Below, piece after piece: positions 19,189 to 27,771 of a stretch of 64,000 nucleotides of DNA; position 1 is the first letter of the stretch; every line of letters begins with the position of its first letter. The position numbers and the translations under genes are program-made. The notes under the pieces are model-generated. The model saw only the letters and a list, made by a program, of their open reading frames with translations, was not told the DNA's origin and ran no database searches. The DNA is taken from contig NZ_CP067041.1 in assembly GCF_016599855.1 (NCBI RefSeq), positions 1,612,001 through 1,676,000 on the forward strand, in the 5' to 3' direction. This stretch comes from Bradyrhizobium diazoefficiens. Lineage in GTDB: Bacteria > Pseudomonadota > Alphaproteobacteria > Rhizobiales > Xanthobacteraceae.

Positions 19189-19508
19189 GCCCCACGAATG
19201 TCATGCGAGTGTGTTCGGGCTCACGCCATTCGGCGGACAATTCGCTGCGCGAAGGTCGGCACGGCACCCAACTGCCGACGACTCTTCACTTGTCAGCGCG
19301 GAGAGTCCGCCAGGCAACCGGGACCTGCGCTACTTTTGCCTCTCAGGGATTTCCACCAACGCCCTCGTGAGATCAATAATGTCCGCCTCGCCGAAGATGG
19401 CGCCGCTCCCGATATTGAAGAATTGTGACCTGCGCCCCAGAAGTTCCTGCGTATCATCACCGAGTCGGACGCCGCTTTATCTGGTCTAGCCGTTGCATAT
19501 CCATCTCC

Positions 19509-19697
19509 ATGAAACGCAACGGCCCATCGTTCGGTCCAAGGCACTGGCGGCAGCGAGCTCAAGCGACGCTTACCAAGGCGGAGTCGTTCGAATGCCAAAA
19601 GTCAAAAGCCAAGCTGCTTAAAATCGCCGAGGAGTATCAGAGGCTGGAATGGTGGGCCGCCGAGCGGGAAAGACTAAACGTCGATGAGGAGCAATGA
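19509..19697 (+). CDS. Small conserved Bradyrhizobium-type protein
   Basis: 62 residues. KSKAKLLKIAEEYQRLEWWAAERE resembles a widespread family of short helical proteins in Bradyrhizobium with no assigned role. The start at 19509 is the first ATG before the conserved part. Confidence 0.5.
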   Translation: MKRNGPSFGPRHWRQRAQATLTKAESFECQKSKAKLLKIAEEYQRLEWWAAERERLNVDEEQ

Positions 19698-20010
19698 GCA
19701 GCTTCAATCTGGCGGGCTTCCGCGAAGACTCTCTCTCGGCGGTCGAGGGCAACATGCGGATGGTGGGCGAGGGATGTCAGTGAGCGAGCGCATGATCGAG
19801 GTCGCTTCAAATGCTGCGGCGTGCCAATGCCGAGTTCCTATCTCACCGGCTCGATTGAAGTCTTTGCGGATCTGGCGATAGGACGATCACGCGTGCTGTC
19901 GCCCAGAAGCGCCATCGAATTCGGACGCTCGGGTCGGATCGCGTATCGTGAAGTGAGCACGCGCGTCGTCCCGGCAATCGATACACGCGACTGATTATCA
20001 GCCTTCAGAG

Positions 20011-20026
20011 TGGCACGTGTTTTGCT
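20011..20026 (+). promoter_or_regulatory. Sigma-54 promoter, small RNA 1
   Basis: TGGCACGTGTTTTGCT is a full match to the -24/-12 consensus, with GG and GC ten bases apart. No perfect TGT-N10-ACA was found within 150 bases upstream. The only thing downstream is a short stretch ending in a terminator. Confidence 0.7.
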
Positions 20027-20036
20027 GAAGGCTCCC

Positions 20037-20113
20037 GAGGGCTAGGCTCTCCAGTGCCTATGCCTCGGCGGCCCGACGCGCCTTCTGACCCGGCAAGGCG
20101 CGTCGGGCTTTTC
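20037..20113 (+). ncRNA. Candidate sigma-54-dependent small RNA 1 (about 75 nt)
   Basis: Predicted from the -24/-12 promoter at 20011 to the T-run at 20109-20112. The 3' half is a strong hairpin CCCGACGCGCC (20072-20082) with GGCGCGTCGGG (20097-20107) followed by CTTTT, a rho-independent terminator. A frame opening inside it reads through the terminator and looks fortuitous. Existence of the transcript is inference. Confidence 0.5.
20072..20112 (+). terminator. Rho-independent terminator of small RNA 1
   Basis: Eleven-base-pair GC-rich stem, 14-base loop, then TTTT. Confidence 0.75.
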
Positions 20114-20330
20114 GTGCTGCGCGGCCGAGCGGTGCACAATGAGCCGTATCGACCAGCCTATGACATTCTTGGCCCGTGTTGAATAACGACCCGTCATGTT
20201 GGGCTTCGTAGGATTCGGGACATTGTCGGGCTCGCAAGAAATTGTGTATGGTCCTCACGCAGGAGTACCCAGCCACGGCTGGCGGCACCACATTCGATGA
20301 TCCTCGGGAAAATCTTTCGACCAATCGCGG

Positions 20331-20346
20331 CGGCACATCGCTTGCA
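20331..20346 (+). promoter_or_regulatory. Sigma-54 promoter, small RNA 2
   Basis: CGGCACATCGCTTGCA, matching TGGCAC-N5-TTGCA except the first base; GG and GC are ten bases apart. A five-of-six match to the NifA site (TGT-N10-AGA) lies about 105 bases upstream near 20225. Confidence 0.6.
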
Positions 20347-20356
20347 ACAATCATCG

Positions 20357-20457
20357 TGGGCATGGACATGGGCTCCCTCAGCGCCGCGTCGATGCCCCAA
20401 CCTCGCTAGGTTGGGCCCGACGCACCTCCTCCTGCCCCGAGGGCGTCGGGCTTTTTC
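20357..20457 (+). ncRNA. Candidate sigma-54-dependent small RNA 2 (about 100 nt)
   Basis: Predicted from the promoter at 20331 to the T-run at 20452-20456. It folds into hairpin CCCAACC/GGTTGGG (20396-20415) and a terminator hairpin CCCGACGC/GCGTCGGG (20416-20450) whose loop contains CCTCCTCC, able to pair with ribosome binding sites as in many rhizobial small RNAs. A 15-codon frame (ATG GAC ATG GGC ...) ends with its stop in the loop of the first hairpin, so a leader peptide is an alternative reading, though no gene follows on this strand. Confidence 0.5.
20416..20456 (+). terminator. Rho-independent terminator of small RNA 2
   Basis: Eight-base-pair stem CCCGACGC/GCGTCGGG followed by CTTTTT. 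The stem is nearly the same as in the terminator at 20072, pointing to a duplicated unit. Confidence 0.78.
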
Positions 20458-20729
20458 ATGTTGAGGCAGTGCGATCGTTTTCATCCTTCCATCGACCGCC
20501 GACAGCACTCTTGGGACCATCGCGCGGCTCGAGCCGAGCAACGCCGCAGCTCCCGATCGTCCTTCCAAGAGCGCGGCTGAGTGCCTCAAGACAGGGGTTG
20601 TGATCACGGATCGAGGACGAGCGCCAACGACCCGACGCGGGTGAGGCGCCCATCGACGATCGGGGTGCCCAAACGAGATTCGTGCGCAACTCTCGTCGGC
20701 GGATTTGCGTCATCCTCCGGGTACTTGGC

Positions 20730-20954
20730 CTAATCAAAAAGGCGGCACAGGCTCAGTGCCGCGGCAAGACTCGCAGCGATGAACGCTCCCGGACTGTCGA
20801 AGCAGTAGGCGATAAGCATGGCCCACAAGCTGACCGAAAATGCGATGCCCCAAATCATTTGGATCTGGCCTGGGCGCGGGCGAACTCGGCGACCCACGTC
20901 GTCGGCGCATTGAGCGCAGCACGCGCCCGTGGCCGGTTGAGGTCGCCCATTCAC
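20730..20954 (-). CDS. Small membrane protein, coupled to the upstream gene
   Basis: 74 residues from a GTG that overlaps the stop of the preceding frame (GTGA). The C-terminal half holds two hydrophobic stretches (IWGIAFSVSLWAMLIAYCF and AFIAASLAAALSLCRLF). Unknown function; probably an inner-membrane protein co-translated with its neighbour. Confidence 0.45.
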   Translation of the reverse strand: MNGRPQPATGACCAQCADDVGRRVRPRPGQIQMIWGIAFSVSLWAMLIAYCFDSPGAFIAASLAAALSLCRLFD

Positions 20955-21124
20955 AGAGTTCCGATAAGCCAGCAGGTGCACACCCAGAGAAGCGCGGCGA
21001 GGACGATGGCAGCAAGCGACAAAAGTCGTGGCGTGACCGACCGCACGGGAAGATCACAACGCGCTCCTCGCAACGCGTCCTGCGCGTTGATCAGGCGTCG
21101 TCTTGGTACGCGCCAGTGCATCAT
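20951..21124 (-). CDS. Small membrane protein with MHWR N-terminus
   Basis: 57 residues: MMHWRVPRRRLI at the start, a hydrophobic segment (LLSLAAIVLAALLWVCTCWL) at the end. The same design and N-terminus recur in the protein at 43979-44140, so the two are likely paralogs. A second ATG at 21121 is possible. Unknown function. Confidence 0.5.
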   Translation of the reverse strand: MMHWRVPRRRLINAQDALRGARCDLPVRSVTPRLLSLAAIVLAALLWVCTCWLIGTL

Positions 21125-22049
21125 CAGGACTCATCTATGCCATTGAGGATCGAGGCGAGCGTCGGGATTCGCGCGAAATCGAACGGCACCATGACCAGGC
21201 GAAACGGCCAGCTGCTCGCAAATTGATGATCGGAGCGGCCAACGCCCGGCCGCCTTCATCGACAGCCGATTGAAACGTTAGGCCAAGCCGAGCGCTGGGC
21301 GGTCTCGGATCGGTTGATTACACATATCGGTTCGGTCGTAATTGCAACGACCGGCAAGTGTATCTCGGACAATGGCCAAGCCGCGATTCGCCCGCGTGTT
21401 GATCGGCGTCAGTCGAGCAAGTGTCATGGAGTGATCCCCAGTTGGTGGGTTGTGCGCAAGCGTTCGCTGCCGCACGCTCGACCCAGCAATCGGCGTGCCG
21501 CGGAAGCGGTGCCGCAGGCGTTGGTTAGGACAAGAAATCCCAGGCGTTTTGGCGTCGCTGGGGCAAATGGTGTCGGGCTTATGGTCCGGTTTCCGACGTC
21601 TTTGTCACAAACCGGACGGAATGCTAAGCCGTGCGCGGGCGGTCTCTTCCGATCGTTTCGTCAACGAAACCCGTTTGACGAAGCTTGCTCGAATCCCGCG
21701 CTTTGGCGACCGCGACATTTGGACTAACGCGTTCGCAGCCGATGGGTCGGCTGTTGCTCCACGCGTCCCGGCGGAGATATTCAAATCCGCGGCTGTCGAA
21801 GCTCTTTCGGAACGCGCCGCCGAACGCCACTTTCCCACAGACCGATCATTCGCTAGACGGCATGCAGCGGCGAATGCGAGCACTAGCTTCACTGACTAAC
21901 CAGCTCAAGGCATGCGGCCACATAGATGACGTATTGGGATTGTTTCAGGCTGACTGATGTGCGGTCGCATCGGGTAGAGTCGATGATGCACGGGCGGACG
22001 CGTTCGTGTGCGCCGACTTCAAAGCAGTTAGCAAAGCCAAGGAGGACGC
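21125..22049. other. No convincing gene
   Basis: High-GC shadow frames only; no ribosome site followed by a protein-like frame was found. Confidence 0.45.
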
Positions 22050-22469
22050 GTGAGAGCGCAGATCATAGATAGGCTGGAGGCCGGCCGCGTGCAGCATGGG
22101 CAGTTCGCCAGCGCGCCAGGGTCAGGTCCTTGTGGTCTCTTTTTTGTTCAAGGACCTTGCGGCTGCAAACTGCAGATCGCAGCACTGGTCCGTCCGGGAT
22201 GGGAGCACGTCTCCGTCTCGACGTCGCGGCGTTGTCCGAACTGGGAAGAGATGTGCTTCGTCAAGGACCTGTTTTGGGATGAAGAGGAATGCGTGATGCA
22301 GCTGCACCCGCCATACTCGCAATACGTGAACAACAGCAGGTACTGCCTGCATCTTTGGAAGCCCATTCGCGAGAACATTCCAAGGCCGCCGGCATCCTTC
22401 ATAGGCGTCGTTGGCCTCGGACCGTCCGAGGCGGCCTCGCTGTTGGCACGAATGAGAGCACGATCATGA
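22050..22469 (+). CDS. Conserved hypothetical protein (DUF7694-like)
   Basis: 139 residues from a GTG after AAGGAGG. The region SRRCPNWEEMCFVKDLFW, followed by VMQLHPPYSQYVN and CLHLW, matches a family of small proteins found in phages, plasmids and mobile regions, with no known role. It suggests transferred DNA. Confidence 0.6.
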   Translation: MRAQIIDRLEAGRVQHGQFASAPGSGPCGLFFVQGPCGCKLQIAALVRPGWEHVSVSTSRRCPNWEEMCFVKDLFWDEEECVMQLHPPYSQYVNNSRYCLHLWKPIRENIPRPPASFIGVVGLGPSEAASLLARMRARS

Positions 22470-22586
22470 TCGGAAGTGTGCGCAATGGGCACCCGGCGCC
22501 ATCCACTCGGATGTGGAGCGCGTTGCTCCAGGTCTCGGGAAGTGTTTCAAGGTGGAGTGAGATCGCCGGCCATACCGATCACCGAC

Positions 22587-23282
22587 TCATCGCCTCGCCC
22601 CGAGACGAGCGCTCCGCGCGAGGCTCAAGTCGATGTCGCGGAACAGGCTGTAGTTCCGCCAAATCCATTGGTGCAGCTCCGTGGTCGAATCCTTCTCGTG
22701 GCGCAAATACCCCGTAAAGGAAAACGTCAGGCGATCGATATAGGTTCTTAAAAATTGGGGCAGTGCGAAGATGCGCAGCACAGGACCGCGGTCCATTGCT
22801 TCGGGCAGTTCGCTGCGTAGCACGTGCTGGTTATGGACGGTGATCAGCGCAGGTGCGCGGATCTGGTGCCGTAACACCTCATAGCAGCGTGATGAGAGGC
22901 GATCGGCGCTCCCGACAAATAAGATGATCGGTGCGACCTGGTTGCGTACCGCCTCCCTCACGAACTCAATCTCGATGCACATCTTGAAGAACTCGTCGAA
23001 TGCGTGGAAACCGAGATCAATAACCTTCGCGACCCCGTCGTCCAGGATGAGCCGGTCCATCAACTGCATCTTGCCCCAGGTGTCGGTCACATATGCCGTC
23101 TCGGTAATGTTGGGCAGGTAATCGACCAACGACGGCTCCCTCAAATTGATGTCGAAGGAGAGCACCGATCCGTTCTTGAGCAGCAAGAACTCGCTCAAGA
23201 GCCGCGCGATCAGCGTCTTGCCGACCTGCAGGCTGGGAGAGCAGATGATGTAGACCGGTGTAGGTGGCATCTCCAGCGGCAT
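22587..23282 (-). CDS. MinD/ParA-related P-loop protein, second of a pair
   Basis: 231 residues from the ATG at 23282 (a TTG at 23318 and an ATG at 23270 are alternatives). VYIICSPSLQVGKTLIARLLSEFLL resembles the P-loop of the SIMIBI (MinD/ParA) class but with SLQVGKT in place of KGGVGKT; LSFDINLREPS follows. The gene starts about 40 bases after the other P-loop gene on the same strand, so the two probably work together, perhaps as a heterodimeric ATPase. Function unknown. Confidence 0.6.
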   Translation of the reverse strand: MPLEMPPTPVYIICSPSLQVGKTLIARLLSEFLLLKNGSVLSFDINLREPSLVDYLPNITETAYVTDTWGKMQLMDRLILDDGVAKVIDLGFHAFDEFFKMCIEIEFVREAVRNQVAPIILFVGSADRLSSRCYEVLRHQIRAPALITVHNQHVLRSELPEAMDRGPVLRIFALPQFLRTYIDRLTFSFTGYLRHEKDSTTELHQWIWRNYSLFRDIDLSLARSARLGARR

Positions 23283-23323
23283 CACACGCGTTCGTATATT
23301 CCCCAAGGTGCATACCAAAGGGA

Positions 23324-24073
23324 CTACGTTTCACTGCTGCGGGGTGCTGATGTGGCGCCGGTCAGATCGATCAAATTGATGCGGTCGTACTCGGACCAGA
23401 CATTGGCCAGCCAGTGCCGGACATAGCCGCGCAGCACAAAGGAGTGGTTCGCGATCTCATCGAGCGGTCCCTTGTTTGCTGCGAAGTTCACAAACGGAAC
23501 GGAAGCGACCTCGACCTGCTCATAGGCCATTTCGTTGAGTTTCGGGATCGTCAGTTCGGTGGCGCCCTTGATGCGGTGAAAATACGAGTCGTAAGTCGAC
23601 TGATCCCATTGAAAGAACTGAGTATCGTTGATGAAATTCTTGACCAGGAAATATCTTGCGCCGTTCATGAAGTTGGCAGTTTCGGCAATCTCGTCCAGAG
23701 AAGCGATCGACGGGCCAAGGATATGGAAGACGGCAAAGGTGATCTGGCCGGACTTCACTGCGTCCAAGAATCCGATGTCGCGCAATGAGCTCAGCGCGAC
23801 CGATAGCAAGCCTGCGCGGACGTCGATCACGGTCACCGACAGCCCTGCGTTCAAGGTGTCGAAGATCCTCATCTGGTCTGCGGTTGTCGTCATATCGACG
23901 ATCTCAGTGATGTTGGAATGGAAGCGCTTCAGCGTGCCTCGCGGCGACTCCGTGTCAAAGGCGCGGGTCTGCACCTTGTTCACGCTGAAATAGTCCAGAA
24001 GCGTCCGACATACGGTCGTCTTGCCGACCCCACCTTTGTCCGCGCCCACCACAATTACAACCGGCTTCGCCAT
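23324..24073 (-). CDS. MinD/ParA-like ATPase, first of a pair
   Basis: 249 residues. VIVVGADKGGVGKTTVCRTLLDYF carries the deviant Walker A motif of MinD/ParA proteins; AFDTESPRGTL and VTVIDVRAGLL follow. The rest does not match a classical chromosome- or plasmid-partition protein, and no parB or minCE lies nearby. The start follows AAAAGGAA. A palindromic NolA-type core lies about 200 bases upstream. Confidence 0.7.
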   Translation of the reverse strand: MAKPVVIVVGADKGGVGKTTVCRTLLDYFSVNKVQTRAFDTESPRGTLKRFHSNITEIVDMTTTADQMRIFDTLNAGLSVTVIDVRAGLLSVALSSLRDIGFLDAVKSGQITFAVFHILGPSIASLDEIAETANFMNGARYFLVKNFINDTQFFQWDQSTYDSYFHRIKGATELTIPKLNEMAYEQVEVASVPFVNFAANKGPLDEIANHSFVLRGYVRHWLANVWSEYDRINLIDLTGATSAPRSSET

Positions 24074-24269
24074 GGAATTCCTTTTTAGACATCCGATACG
24101 CCAACCGCGAGGCGCGATCGACAGCCGCTGCTTTGGATGTGAACATGGCAGAAAGAAGAGGTTGTGGAAGTTTTGCAAAGTTTTGCGAGCGATGTCTGAC
24201 GTGGCGGCGCTCTACGTCAGGTTCGCAGCAATCTAACAGCTTGAAGAAATCCCGACCGCGGCCATCGCC

Positions 24270-24300
24270 GTCGATCTGACGTTGCGTCAGGTTTTAACTC
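24270..24300. promoter_or_regulatory. NolA-type element, copy F (palindromic core only)
   Basis: CTGACGTTGCGTCAG is an almost perfect palindrome with the core seen in the other copies. Neither direction has good -35 and -10 hexamers. Nearest gene is the MinD-like pair to the left. Confidence 0.4.
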
Positions 24301-24718
24301 TGGCGCCAAGCACATGCGGCGTCCATCGCTTGTTAGCAGCGGTGCGGATGCAAGATATCGGGCGCAAGCGAGAACGCATCTCGCGAATGCCAGGCGAGCT
24401 GGATCAGCGGCAGGACCAGCTCAGCTGTAAGGGAGCATTGTGCGCTGTGCCGCGGTCGAGTCAGGCATCTTCGACTGAAGTGTAGACTTGTTGGAAGCTT
24501 CGACAGCTTTGCAATTGAGCTGCATCGCGCAGCGAAGTGTGCAGCATGAGCTGTCGACGCAAGTCATCGCGGGTTGTGCCATCATCGCACGTCGTGCTAG
24601 GGCCGTCGCGAGGCGAGCCCCGCCGCGGACGGACCGCTAGTGTGTCGGTCATAACTTGGCCGTCAATTAGCGAGATGACGTTTGCGGGCGGGGCCAACAG
24701 CTGAAAGAAGGAAGAGGG

Positions 24719-24964
24719 GTGATTCAGGCTGAAATGGATGTGGTCGAGCACATGCTCGCCTCGCTAACCAGATGCGCGCTGCAGAGCCGAGTTGCCCCTA
24801 GTAACGAGCAGGTCGCGCGTCACTTCGAACTCGCCTGCGAGAGAGTTGGACTCCTCATTACGCCGGCGTCTGCCATTCGTATTTTCAAGCGCCTCGCGCA
24901 CGAGGTTCAGAAGGCAGAGTCGATTCTGGAGTTCGTCGGTCCTCCTACCGGGGAGTTGCACTGA
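24719..24964 (+). CDS. Small hypothetical protein
   Basis: 81 residues from a GTG after GAAGGAAGAGG. It looks helical and protein-like (MDVVEHMLASLTRCALQS, AVIR-type LLITPASAIRIFKRLAHEVQ). Not recognised. Confidence 0.45.
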   Translation: MIQAEMDVVEHMLASLTRCALQSRVAPSNEQVARHFELACERVGLLITPASAIRIFKRLAHEVQKAESILEFVGPPTGELH

Positions 24965-25024
24965 ATGGACCAAAAGAGTTGATGTTGAGTTTGCGAGCGG
25001 ATTCATTGTCCGTGCACGCAAAAG

Positions 25025-25060
25025 CCCTCGGCGCACGTCGGATGTAAACGGCGCCGAGGG
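25025..25060 (-). terminator. Hairpin, possible terminator
   Basis: Inverted repeat CCCTCGGCGC (25025-25034) and GCGCCGAGGG (25051-25060), followed on the minus strand by CTTTT. No obvious gene on the minus strand ends here. Confidence 0.45.
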
Positions 25061-25888
25061 TGTTGTTCGCGGGTCGCGCATTCGGGTTGTGGCGCATTCC
25101 CGTTTGGCGCGAACGCTCCAGAACGACGGGATGCTGCACGCCTCAATCCCGTCGTCACTCGCTCAGTCTCTGGTGCAACGCGACCGAGGCTCTTGGCAAC
25201 AACCAAGTGCCACATTCGGTCAATCATGTGACAACGATCGCGCCTTGAAAAGCTCAGTCGAGGAGCAGTGCTGCCGCCCCGGGCAATTAGAATGACGTGT
25301 TGGCATCTGGTTTGTTCCGGCCGTCGATAGTGAGAGCCTGGCGGCTACTGCCCGCAACTGTGCAGATCGGGGACGGCGTCGAGCGATGAGCACCGGTCCA
25401 TCGGACAGATCTTGAAGGGGGCGGCCATTCAGCCGCATGCGTCGTCCAGTATCCGGTCAAGGCGATCTGTCCGATGATCCGCAAGTGGACCAGCCAGCGG
25501 CCGAGTATGCTCTGACATCGAGGGGGAGCGAATCGCTGGTCGCAACCCGGAGCATTGGTGCCGCACCGGCACGCTCGATCCTTGTTTGCTAGGACTGGAT
25601 GACGTCGGTCTGACGGTCGGCCGCGTTCAGCAGTTCTCCACCATACGCTTCGCCGTGCATGGGATTACAGGGGCGCCTCTTGCGCGCCTGCCTGGTGCGG
25701 CAGACGGGGGGCGTCTGTCGTCCCCAGCGGCAAGTGTGCAGACCTGCATCGCCAAAAATCGCGCTTGTAGTAAAGCGCAGTGTCGCATTCGGACGAATGT
25801 CGGAATTGCTTCGGTCCTCTGGCCCGGCGAACGACCGGCGAATGGCTCAACAGACTGCTTTAGAAGTAAATTCATGACTGCCGGGAAC
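25061..25888. other. No convincing gene
   Basis: Only high-GC shadow frames. A long open frame crossing this region (25586-26635) has no ribosome site and a composition unlike a protein. Confidence 0.5.
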
Positions 25889-25904
25889 TGGTACGACAAT
25901 TGCT
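25889..25904 (+). promoter_or_regulatory. Sigma-54 promoter of a decayed fixA copy
   Basis: TGGTACGACAATTGCT, correct spacing, and almost identical to the fixA promoter at 14072 including the following TGT-CTT. Confidence 0.7.
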
Positions 25905-25939
25905 GTCTTCAGGCCAGCTCGGAAGTGCCGGAGTCCCGC

Positions 25940-26100
25940 ATGCACCGTTTCGTCTCGATGAAGCAAAGTGGCGACTGCGCGCGGGCCCGCGTCCCAGCTC
26001 CAGGTCAGGCGCGCCTGCGTAATTCCGACCATTCTGGACGGTGCGAGTTGATCGCAATGGCGTCAGCGGCGGAGGTGAGGGAACATGTGCCGCGAGGAGC
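25940..26100 (+). pseudogene. fixA: Decayed second copy of fixA (5' part)
   Basis: The ATG lies 38 bases after the -12 GC (41 in the true fixA). The first codons read MHRFVSMKQSGDCARARV against MHNVVCIKQVPDSAQIRV in FixA, and about 145 bases later a shifted frame gives EELKVLAIG against GEITVLTMG. Between these the reading frame is lost. The end is arbitrary, as similarity fades. Judged by eye; an alignment would settle it. Confidence 0.5.
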
Positions 26101-26790
26101 TGAAAGTCTTGGCCATTGGCGCGTGAGACGGCGTGCGAGCCTTGGGCGCTCTCGTCCTCGGCAACGGCGATCTCGTGCGGCCCATCAAGCGCGTCGTCAC
26201 CAGCATCGAACAAAGGGAGCGCAAGCGCTTCGCTCCACCGTGGATCCGGGCTGCGGAGACTTAAATACGCACGTCGAGGCCCCGCCACCGCTATGGCGCC
26301 TAAAATGGCACAACCGCACACTGTTAAACGTCAGTCGTGCTCAAGTCAGCGAGATGCTCGAAGATAGCGCGATACCGGCCGCTCTCCCTCTTCGTGAAAG
26401 CCGGCGCTGCGCGCTACGACGAGCCGAATCGCAACCAGGAGCCGAGCTAGGGCCGAATAGGACGCCGGACCGTTCTCCTCGTCAGCGCGCCCCCAGCAGC
26501 CGCATCACAGAGCTGTCGACACGACAGTTGCGATGTGTCCGCGCGCCTAGGCGATCGATAGGCGTCCGCGGCCTTCTCGAACCGCCGCTGCTTCGAGGCG
26601 CCTATTCCTTCCGAGCGCGTTTCGGGAGAGCTTAACCAACTCGGGAACTGCGTGCCGCAACGCTCGAGCGCTCGCATTGCAAAGAGGCGAAGCCCAACGG
26701 TGAAGGCGATCGAACGACACTCCGCCCTCAACAAGCTCCGCCCAACGACGCAGTACGACATTTGGGGCGCGCGGCCTCGAGAGGCGCTAC

Positions 26791-27516
26791 ATGGATCTTT
26801 TCAATTTCATCGAATGCGCCAAGGCAACGCACTCCATCAAGGTCCTGTTCGACCTTCTCGTAAGCTGCGCGAGCGAAAAAGGCTTCAGTGAAGTCGCTTA
26901 TGGTGCCCTCACTTTCGCGGAGGCATGTGGTCTACCCGAATATCTGCCCTCGGGGGTGACGGTGACCTTCCCGCCCGATTGGTGCGGCCGGTACGTTGAG
27001 CGCAAGTACCGTGTCATCGATCCGGTGGTACGACGGGCACCAACGCTTTCGCGGCCGTTCCTGTGGGATCAACTTGCGAAGAAATGTCAGTTGCAACCCA
27101 GCGAGCAGCGCGTACTCGCAGAAGCCAAAGAGGCAGGTCTGAAGCACGGTATGAGCGTGCCGTTGTACGGACCATTGGGCCAAGTCGCTCTGGCATCCTT
27201 TGCATCCCCGTTCGACGATGCTGATCCGCAGTGCCAGATGAGTCATCTCAACGTATTAGCCTGGCACTTCCACATTGCCCTTGCCGAGATCTCGCGCCCC
27301 TCCGCGAGGGGCTCAACTTGCGAAGTTGCACTGTCAGAGCGGGAAAAAGATTGCTTGCGATGGGTGGGAGAGGGCAAGTCCTCCTGGGAAATAGGCAAGA
27401 TACTCGAGGTGAGCGAGAATACGGTCAACTTCCATCTCAAGAACGCGATACGAAAGCTCGGTACTTCAAACCGGACCCACGGAATTGCAAAGGCCATTCG
27501 CCAGAACCTCATTTGA
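26791..27516 (+). CDS. LuxR-type regulator with autoinducer-binding domain (no luxI nearby)
   Basis: 241 residues. N-terminal autoinducer-binding fold with the expected Trp/Tyr/Asp pattern (PPDWCGRYVERKYRVIDPVVRRA), and a C-terminal LuxR helix-turn-helix (LSEREKDCLRWVGEGKSSWEIGKILEVSENTVNFHLKNAIRKLG). Such proteins bind acyl-homoserine lactones, or in solo forms plant or foreign signals, and then DNA. No synthase gene is in the window. The start follows GAGAGG. Confidence 0.85.
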   Translation: MDLFNFIECAKATHSIKVLFDLLVSCASEKGFSEVAYGALTFAEACGLPEYLPSGVTVTFPPDWCGRYVERKYRVIDPVVRRAPTLSRPFLWDQLAKKCQLQPSEQRVLAEAKEAGLKHGMSVPLYGPLGQVALASFASPFDDADPQCQMSHLNVLAWHFHIALAEISRPSARGSTCEVALSEREKDCLRWVGEGKSSWEIGKILEVSENTVNFHLKNAIRKLGTSNRTHGIAKAIRQNLI

Positions 27517-27771
27517 ATGCCCGGACCGAATCGTTCGGTGAGAGGCGTCCGTCCTGGAACTGCAAACCACAAACGTGGACATCGCCTCGAGCCGCACGGA
27601 GCCGTGGCAGCCGGTTCTCGTGGACGACCGCTTTCGCCGATTCGATAGCGCCAGCAAGGACTGACCAGGCGCCGAGCGTTCCAGTAAGCACGGGCTTAGG
27701 TTCGCACGGACCGGCGGAACGGTCCTGATCGTACCTATGCAGACCATGCTGGGCGGCGTCGCAAACTGCTG

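Noticed and set aside
25586..26635. 349-codon open frame on the + strand
   Set aside because: No ribosome site, Arg/Ala/Ser-rich composition typical of high-GC chance frames, and it covers the decayed fixA copy in only part of its length.
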